Assembly: GCF_024586455.1 (NCBI RefSeq)
Contig: NC_065922.1
Location: 29,818,089 to 29,882,088, forward strand
Direction: 5' to 3'
DNA: 64,000 bases
Source of the DNA: Bactrocera neohumeralis
Lineage: Eukaryota > Arthropoda > Insecta > Diptera > Tephritidae
The position numbers and the translations under genes were made by a program. Of this stretch, positions 56,384 to 64,000 are shown in pieces. The number at the start of each line of letters is the position of its first letter. Positions within the stretch are counted from its first letter, which is position 1. The notes below the pieces were generated by a model. That model made no database searches. It saw only the letters and a list, made by a program, of their open reading frames with translations, and was not told where the DNA came from.

Positions 56384-58099
56384 TACACACATAACTCCGC
56401 AAACCACTCTTTCAATAATTTTGAGAAATGTTCGATTCTTTTGATTACGCCGCCGATTTCCAGGAGAAGCTCAGAAAATGATATCTAGCGATGAGAAAGA
56501 TTTTTCTGCTTTAAATTATGTCTAATTCCAAAACCAAAAAAAAACCTTTTGAGATAAATACAGGATAAATATTGAAGAGAGTTGCTACGAAGTATAGTCT
56601 CTTTCATGGAAGTGAGCGTGCACTCCGACACAGAACGAATATGTGAGCTCGCTAACTGTTCGCTCAAAACTAGTCAAGGATTCCTTGCCCTTATCAAAGT
56701 TCATCTTGCCGCAAAAGCAAGGGTTCTTAGTAAAAATGTTAATTTTAACAAAACAAAAATCGATTTTTTGAAATTTTCGAGTATACATATATGATCCCTT
56801 AATAGCATAATGAAAAGGAAACGTTGCCTACATTTTGGCGCTTTAAACAAATATATGATGACTATGATTACTAAAAAAAACTTGTTGGCTGTTACTATTA
56901 TAAATTCTAATATTTTTCTGCTGTTTTTCCAAAAATTTTTAACTTTTACTTTCCCCAAAAATTAATTTATAATTGTTGTGATATTATCAGTTTTGCCCCC
57001 ATATTCACTTGTGTACACAAGTTAATGCATTTTCCCCATTCGCATAGCGCTCACAGCATTTGAACCGCTTAACCCTCCACATTTGCTAAATAAAGCAGCT
57101 TCTACTAAATAGGGATAAGACATGAACGTTATTGCGAGACACAAGCAAGGCTTGTACAAATAATATACATATGTAAACACCAGCGCTTATGCCAATATTT
57201 ATGCTAATATGCTTAGGAGGAGCAGGTCTTGCAAGCGCCAGCTAAGCGACTCAGCAAGCGTAACTGTATAAAAAGCATTAGAGACGAGATATTATCGAAT
57301 TGTTTTTGTTTGCAGCAGCAGCTAAGAGAACTAAGACTGAAGCACCAGTAAATAAACTAACACATACTTCCATATGTATGTGTGTATGCGCTTCTTATGA
57401 TATGCGATAAACGCTCACATCTACATACACTCACACACAGGCATACAATGCAGTTGTATGCTTAAGCATGAAATTAATGTGCGCATTGTTTTGCAATTTC
57501 TAACTGCTTAAATAATGCAAATACTCTCAGTTTCCTTCCACAAATATAACTCAGCATATTTCAAGGCGTTCTCAGTAATGGAGACTTCCAAGTATTGCTA
57601 TTGTGTGTATTTAATAACTACTCATGCGAGTATATAATTTTAGTTAGTTCTACTGAGATCTGAAATGCATACACACACACACAACTATGCTTACTTGTGT
57701 ATTGTATTTGTTGTCACTTAGATGAGTCAACACAATTACAACTGCGCAAACAAAAACGGTAATTTTAATATACACAAGAATATTAGTATACAATTTGAGG
57801 TTATGTGTTTCTCTGTAATGTGAATTTACGCGGAAAATAATTTTATCAATTAGGACTGGAAATGATAGTTGTAGCAAAGCAAGAATCACAGATTCAAGAA
57901 TTTAAGATTTTCAAAAACCATTATATTACATAAAAAAATTTATAATAATAGATCAAATAGTTTTTATCTACTAGTGATCAGTCCACGATATACAAAATAG
58001 TCCAAATTCGCCCATTATACTCAAAAGATATTCTCCATCTTAATCACTTTGTGCTAAGTTCTTACCATATAACAAAGGTTACTGCTTACATACCAGCTG
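56384..58099. other. Spacer and unique island
   Basis: 56,390-57,000 is AT-rich with chance frames on both strands. 57,000-57,560 is a unique-looking island with CA and TATG runs. 57,560-58,099 is AT-rich with a (CA)n run at 57,670. No gene recognised. Confidence 0.4.
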
Positions 58100-58525
58100 A
58101 TCAAAATTTGACTCGGACTTCGTGAGAAGTTTGATCTCCATATGTCAATTAGTGTATATTTGGTTGTTGTTTGTTTACAACGTGAAAAGTTTTTCATCGA
58201 GGAAAAAGATTTAACATTACGATGGCTTGAAAATATGTGCTTCCGATAAAGCCACGGTCATGGAATCATGATGTTACAGAAAACACGAGCACAAAAACTT
58301 CATTGGCACGAAACGTACAGAGAAGGTCGTGAAATCAATGATGACGTACCTCATCCATCTCTGTTAATGTAGATAACATCGAAATTGTTAAAGAAGCAGC
58401 TCCTGAAAATCAATGTGTTGACATCAGAAAGATAGCAGAGAAACTCAGTATCTCTTTTGAATCGACGCAACACATTTTGGTTAATTTTATTCTCAAAGTC
58501 GAATTAGATAGTAACACCGCGTAGC
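58100..58525 (+). pseudogene. mariner transposase relic with terminal-repeat motif
   Basis: GATCAAAATTTGACTCGGAC at 58100 is the motif of the fold-back cluster at 1.4-1.7 kb, with one extra A, and marks the 5' end. REGREINDDVPHPS near 58320 (EGREDVEDDPRPGRPST), DNIEIVKEAAPENQCVDIRK near 58372 and IAEKLSISFESTQHILVNF near 58435 form the linker and second helix-turn-helix of mariner. The sequence stops before the catalytic domain. Same family as the relic at 1.9-2.5 kb. Confidence 0.78.
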
Positions 58526-58597
58526 TGAGGACCCCCAATTCATCAAACACATTATAACTGGGAATGAGGTGAATTTTTTTGGCATCAGGTAAGGTTA

Positions 58598-58780
58598 GAT
58601 AACTGATCGCTCTGCACGAGGGAAATCGCTTTTAGACTTTTTATATACTGATCTTTGTAAAGCCAGATGAAAATCTTCTGTAATTGGATAGCAACTATCG
58701 TCAAAATGCTCTGAACATTTCAAAAATCTGCTTAGGTGTTTCTTTTTATATATTTCAGCTTCTTCACATGGATGTCTCAA
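58598..58780 (-). pseudogene. THAP-type zinc finger fragment
   Basis: The minus frame contains LSRFLKCSEHFDDSCY, which has the CSEHF signature (Cys-x2-His) of THAP domains with the usual F..DCY-like continuation. It ends KSKSDFPRAERSVI, resembling the L+.DAVPSIF end. The N-terminal C-x-C pair is not present in frame, so the finger is incomplete. THAP domains occur in P-element-type transposases and in host proteins. With transposon relics all around, a transposase fragment is more likely. About 60 residues only. Confidence 0.45.
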
Positions 58781-58849
58781 AATTTGAAATCAGTTTCTTC
58801 CAAAGAGCGGATGTAGCTGACATCTGTTAAGATGTTCCATCTGCAGTTG

Positions 58850-59335
58850 ATCAACGCTAGCTGAGCTGGGTTGAGACCCAACAGTCCAGTAGGAAACCAC
58901 AAGATTCGAATGAAGTGTTTACCCTTTCCTACTTTACAGCTACAGAGACTGAAGTAGCTGTCTTATCAAGCTAATCTGCCTTACAGTACAGCATTGGCCA
59001 GGCACTTATCGTAAACAACTCGATGTTAGAGATAAGGAGTCTAGACATCTTTTCGCTGGTCCTGACCGCATAGTCACCGAACTTAAGGCTTAAAGTGTTG
59101 CTTTTCTATCGGTTACCACTCTAAAAGAGGCTGCAATCTGCAATGCTACCTTAATGGCAGCCACTTTCACTTGGAAGACGCTGCACTGATGCGGAAACCA
59201 AAAACTGTGGAAACAACATTGGATTCATCCAGCAACCATCCCCTCAAGCTTTGACTTATCCGTAAAAAAAACACCGCTCCTCTGCTCCAGCAAGTCCTTT
59301 CCTTCCATACCTTCCGCTATGCGATTTTAGGAATA
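58850..59335 (-). pseudogene. LINE RNase H domain relic
   Basis: From 59,300 downwards: GVFFTDKSKLEGMVAG (YTDGSKLEG, catalytic Asp retained, Gly to Lys), FWFPHQCSVFQVKVAAIKVA (FRLPHHCSVFQAEVAAIKVA, catalytic Glu as Lys), ALQIAA, FRVVTDRKATL, ALSSVTMRSGPAKRCLDSLS (RALSSVTVRSKTVQDCLESL), then VPGQ near 59,000. Later frames are broken. Same family as 53.4 kb. Confidence 0.85.
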
Positions 59336-59589
59336 CGTAGTGCAGTTTTGTCATAGCCACTCCAGTCAAATTTGATTATATGACTTAATTTATTAGAAAG
59401 TTCATTTTGTAGACGATTGGTTAAACAATCTTTGGATACATTGTGAGTTCTGCCTAAGCTGTATTTAACTGTTCGCAAAATCAGATAAAATTTCTGATCT
59501 TTTTCATCCCTGCTACTGGATTTCTTTTAAGTAGATTGGAGCATTTTTCGAACATAGTATAGCAAAGATTAATTTAGTTCTAGTTCAGG

Positions 59590-60430
59590 GAAGTTATCGG
59601 TTAAATTTTCAGCTTGAAGGATGGATCTTACTTGAAGACACCTTTATATTACCCATTAGCTCCTAAAAGTGGATCACTAGATCCTCAGCTTACCACAAAT
59701 TTATTAAGGCGATTAATCAATACCGGCAACTGTGCTCGTTCGCCAGAGTTGTGCCTACCGAGATATTTCAATCTTAGTCTGGAAAAAGCTAAGCAATAGA
59801 AGAGGAAGTGGCAAGTTGATCCCATTTCGCCATCCTCCAAAAAGCTTTAGCAAAGAGCATCCGACAGGATGTTTAGCCACACCGCTTGTGGACCCAATGG
59901 ACAGTGTCGAGTGAAAACACCTGCAAATGCAATGAGACTGTCTTTCTTAAGAGCCAGTAGTTCGGAAGAACTCTTACCCAGTCCGAGTCGGACAAGTTTT
60001 AGGTGCTGACTAGCGCTTGCTGAACTCACTGGGGGTCGAACGACAGCACGCAAGAAGACATCGGAAAACTGAACACGCTTCCAAACGAATGAAATTTGAG
60101 GAAGAATTTCTTCCCCGGGAAACTTATCAGCTTTGAGGGTTTCGGCAATCCCGCGGCACCCATACAAGTCTTATATGGAAGAAGCTTGAAGTTATTGCCA
60201 GTGAGGTCATGCATTCCTTGAATAGTTTTGAGCGTACAGTCAGAGTGCTCTAGCCAGTATAGTTGGCCGGCTATCAATTTGAATGTACACCTCACTTAAG
60301 GAAGCTGCACTTCAAAGCAGTATATCTATTGCTATCTTCGCGGAGGCCTCCTCCGCTTAACAGGAACTACTGTGATCTCGCAGGCTGAAGCTAGAGTTGA
60401 TGGAGAGCTCCCGACAGAAATCCCGACCTC
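59590..60430 (-). pseudogene. LINE RNase H end and C-terminal region relic
   Basis: The opening ELSINSSFSLRDH near 60,400 is followed by a large deletion. Then YGCRGIAETLKADKFPGEEI near 60,160 (G...AD.LAR, the end of RNase H), FLRAVVRPPVSSASASQHLK, SSSELLALKKDSLIAFAGVF (SAELLALGRNSISMVLGVL) and TRHCPLGPQAVWLNI near 59,890 (TGHCLIGTHAARLNI). Last come EDGEMGSTCHFLFYCLAFSR and LRLKYLGRHN near 59,780 (HLLCHCPALSKRRLKYLG). This order defines the C-terminal half of an RNase H-bearing LINE. The short frames on the opposite strand are shadows. Confidence 0.85.
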
Positions 60431-61260
60431 CTACTCTTTCTCTTAACTTCGAATTAATACGAGAAAGTCCAGACTGCAGCATTTCTTGAATGATATTGCC
60501 ACGCCCATAAATCCCTCGCATCGATTTAGTTGCTTACTTCGAACTTTTAAAGTTGACCAAGAATTATTGGCGATTCTGGTCTGATTTTCGCTCACTTCGT
60601 TTCCAAATTTGTTAGTTTTTTATATTCACTGTTAATTCGAAACAGAAATTGGGGTGATAATCTTCTAATCCAACTCCATTATGGTGCTTTCTATATCTGT
60701 ATCACTATCTAAATCTATAGCTTTTTGGCATCTATACAGTATTTCACTTGATTAAGATATTTAAAAAGAATTCATTTTGCACAATTGATTCATTAAAATA
60801 ACTACATAAGTTTACTAAATATCAATATTATCTTTAGCTGAAACCTACTCTTGAAGAATTGCTCATTTAAAAAATTAACCTACCTTCTTACTTTCAGTCA
60901 CAATTACTTAATGATAAATACTTAATTGGCCAGGAAACAGCTGCGACACCTCGCGTCCATATGGCCTGCCTGCGTGGCTGCCTGGATGTCGATGCATCAA
61001 CTGATTGACACCGAAGTGCAGTGGAATGCAACGGAAGGCTGTTAAGCAACGAAGCATTCAAGCATATTTCAAGTGACAGCTGTTGCATGCTGGCTGATGA
61101 ATGGCAGCGAAGCAAGACTATAAATGATTAGAGGGACAAGGTGATCGAATGCTGCCAAGGAAGTGCCGAGAAACATAATTGATTCCGCAAATGGACGCAT
61201 GAGATCGCTTGGAAGCCGATGACTGAAAGGTGAGTGCAAAACACACAGTTTTTTCACTTT
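60431..61260. other. Spacer and unique island
   Basis: 60,900-61,230 is a GC-richer unique-looking island. Minus frames at 60894-61115 and 61069-61281 have no domain. 60,480-60,900 is AT-rich. Confidence 0.35.
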
Positions 61261-63308
61261 ACTATAATTATTATGTAGCATAGAAATATTTTTATATTTA
61301 GCAAATTCTCTTTACTTCGGAATTTATTTATTTCTGAATTTCTCAAGTAAGACCAGTTTGTAAATTTTATTCATAGGACCGCTAGTTTTGTCGTAAATCG
61401 AGATAAACCTTTATTTTACCCTTAAAAATTCAACCACGCCCGATTCCTGCCACTTCTCGACCTCACAAAGCCCGTAAATTTTATTTCTTTCATTTTTGTT
61501 TTCTCGTCATTATTTTGCAAGGTTTTCCATTCTTTTACTACAATTTTTTTGTTTAAAAAAATTTTTATCCTGCTCTACTAAAATATTTAAAGATTTTTCA
61601 TACAATTTGCACAATTATTTAATCAAATTTCTAAAACAACAAAAAACTATGACAACATTTCTTCACTTTGCACTTTCTTGACTTTCTTTGCTGGTATTTA
61701 CTCTATATGTATGCCATCTTAACTTGCCCTAATGAGAAATAATGTCTTAATACTAGCAGAAATACCAAAGAACACACGCAAAGCAAATATAAACTTTAAG
61801 CTTCAGACTGAAGTGCGAAAACTTTTACTGACCCACTGAGATACTTAGCTTGTAGTGCCGAAACACGAATGTGTCGTTGATATCTGTTTACACGAGTGTT
61901 TGCGACATGACAGTTAAAAATTACTACTTGTCACTACATAATTGTTCTTTTCTGTAAAAAAGACAACACTTTAAAAAGACATAAGAATATTTTTTCATAG
62001 CTGAAAGGTAAAATTCTCTAAGAAATACGAAGTCTAAAGTTTAAGTAAAAATTAAAAATCAACAATAGGCAATTTTCCGTAAAAAAAATCTCAATAGTGC
62101 TAACGGAAGCATGTAGCATCCGCTAGGCCACGCAATTTGTTTGACCAATCTAGCTGGCAAATCTGGTCGCTAGATGTCGCCAAGTGGTGGAAAAACACCT
62201 CTGTACAGGGCAAAACCCTCTTAGCTGGCACGAAAAAACGGAAATTGACAGCCATTTTGATATTTTTTTTTTGTTTTTCATTGATTTCCACTCCCCTTTC
62301 TGATAACTCAATGATCTTTAGAAATTATCAATATAACATAAAATTCGACCTCACCGTTATATTACTTATAGAACCTTATATTTCTACAATATACAGTAAG
62401 AAAACCATCCAAAAATTAAAAAATATTTGGATACAAATATGTAGTTATATGAGAAGCATCGTCTCAGTTGCGAGAATACTCTTTCCTAGTCTTCACTTTG
62501 GTATTTTAATAAGGGTTACTACTCGTATTCATTTTCTAAACGAAAATGATGTTACGTTTTGCTATTTTCTATTAAAACATTTTTTTATGAAAGAAAAAAA
62601 ATATCAGTGGCCTCGAATTCGATTGAATTAATTTTTGACACACAAAATGTTTTTCACATATTTCTTTGACCGATATACCTACATAAGTACTTATATGATA
62701 GTCCAGATATACAAATATAAAATACATAAAATATTGTCCTAATTTTACATTTTTTTGAAATGTCACATCATTGTCGGAAAAAGTTTATCTCTGAATTTAG
62801 TTCATATATCTCAAAGAGAGACCGATATTTTCAGTATTTTCAGATTCATATTAGGTATAAGGGGGTTCTGATTATTTATTGACGTCAGTTATCACACAAT
62901 GTATGTACGAGTTTTGTTCTAATAGTTTCATTGGTTCTTTATTTGCTTTTGTTAACAAATATGTGACTAAAAAAACTTTAAACGAAATTGCACAAATTTT
63001 AGGTCAGTCTGAGTTTACTTTGCTTTCAATATACCATTCTCGAGTCTAGGTTTATTAGTCACCTGGAGATTAAGACAACGTTTTTAGCATAATGCTAGAT
63101 CTTTATACGAGTATTCAGCATGTAGAGTCTTTAAAAAGGTTTGGTCCACTTTAGATGAAATTTTCAAGAAATATTTATACAAAGTTAAGTGATATCTCTA
63201 ATCATGTATGATTCACCCATTGCAAGGGGAAATTATCATATTTGTCATAATTTAAAATTTCATCTGGACAATGATTGCTAGCTTGAACTGGATATAAAGT
63301 CTAGCAAA
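61261..63308. other. AT-rich spacer with an unexplained 164-codon frame
   Basis: Mostly AT-rich sequence. The plus frame 62137-62631 runs 164 codons from MFDQSSWQIWSLDVAKWWKN through an Ile/Phe-rich middle to PRIRLN. It has no recognised domain, sits in low-GC DNA, and its late part is Lys/Phe/Ile-rich as expected from AT-rich non-coding DNA. I do not call it a gene. Confidence 0.35.
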
Positions 63309-63505
63309 GAGGTCAATGGCCCTTTTTTTACATTTAGCCCAGACAGCAGCCTTTCCAGTTCACTCGCTTTTGCTGAGATCAAGAGCCCATTTGTTTACCT
63401 CTAACTTTTTTGCTGTCAACGACCCTTTTGTTTACATTTAGCGAACACAACAACCCTTGGTCTATAAGAAGTGGGGTTGTTGACTTTGCTAAATGTTATT
63501 AAGAA
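63309..63505. repeat. Dispersed minisatellite units of about 30 bp
   Basis: Forward units at 63322-63345, 63388 and 63420-63455 (CTTTTGTTTACATTTAGCGA) and one reverse unit at 63473-63500 (GGGGTTGTTGACTTTGCTAA). Same family as the 40.3-kb array; the opposite orientation of the last unit gives a small inverted repeat. Confidence 0.7.
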
Positions 63506-64000
63506 TGGTGGTAAAGTTGCAAACCCTTTTAATGTGCTTATATAGCTCTATAATTTGGCTCAGATGTTGTTGAAGATAAACAGAACCGAGTCTAATTTTA
63601 ATAATACCTCTTTATTAAATTTAATTGCCTCAATACTGTCAAATACTGAAAACTAAACAGAATAAACTGAATTAGTATCACTGTTTATACTATCTACCTC
63701 GTTTAATTTTAGGTGTTACAAAAACCGTTAGTTGAACAAAACTATTATAACCTTAGAGAATACAATTATTCACCATTTTCCTTGTCTTCTTCGCATCTTC
63801 TATTCGATCTTCAATTGTGAAGCTCACATGAAAAACAATCTCTTAACTAAATAGGGTATACACACCTACAAAGCTACACTAAATACAAACTATTTTTAGA
63901 AGACTGTTGAGAGTCATTGAAATATTAATAATCTTCCGTTTTAGCTGTTGACTTATCACACTTGTAGTAAGCGTGTAAGTGCTCTAAAAGCTAAATAATG
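63506..64000. other. AT-rich spacer to window end
   Basis: No gene or element recognised. Confidence 0.4.

Overview
The window looks like non-coding DNA from the nuclear genome of a higher fly. A tephritid fruit fly is my best guess, from AT-richness, CA/GT microsatellites, GTCY-bearing interspersed repeats of the kind called mini-me/DINE-1-like, and many mariner and Tc1 remnants. The species is inference. I find no bacterial or organellar sequence, no rRNA or tRNA gene, no CRISPR array and no complete host gene. Most long open frames are antisense or out-of-frame shadows of dead transposons.

Layout. 0-3 kb: an IS630/mariner-superfamily transposase split by about 2 kb that holds a second mariner and a fold-back cluster of its apparent terminal repeats. 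3.5-4.4 kb: a GC-richer island with a possible short coding start. 5-6 kb: a mauritiana-type mariner relic. 9 kb: a non-LTR reverse transcriptase relic. 11.4-15.7 kb: two copies of an internally deleted mariner (a third lies at 37 kb) and another mariner relic. 16-21 kb: a mini-me-like repeat, a 165-bp hAT-type MITE with perfect 8-bp target duplication, a LINE endonuclease relic, and a 1.6-kb Tc1-like element with IR/DR ends. 22-27 kb: mariner, LINE and IS630-like relics, then a TTAA-flanked MITE. 28-29 kb: the best candidate host coding sequence, two short divergent first exons. 29.7-32.1 kb: a Tc1-like element split by a mini-me-like repeat. 32-45 kb: more relics, including a Jockey-type RT, and a minisatellite of about 30-bp units. 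46.7 and 55.6 kb: two copies of a second internally deleted mariner. 48-60 kb: LINE reverse transcriptase and RNase H relics and a THAP-type zinc-finger fragment. 60.5-64 kb: AT-rich sequence with the minisatellite again near the end.

Interpretation. The simplest reading is a large intron or intergenic region in which GC-richer single-copy islands are separated by transposon graveyards. If the plus-strand candidate exon at 28.79 kb is real, everything to its right would be its first intron; seven of the eight LINE fragments there lie antisense to it. The most unusual pattern is that two unrelated mariner lineages have each multiplied as short deletion derivatives that keep the N-terminal DNA-binding region and the C-terminus but lose most or all of the catalytic core. 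Family assignments come from motif recognition by eye, not from database searches.
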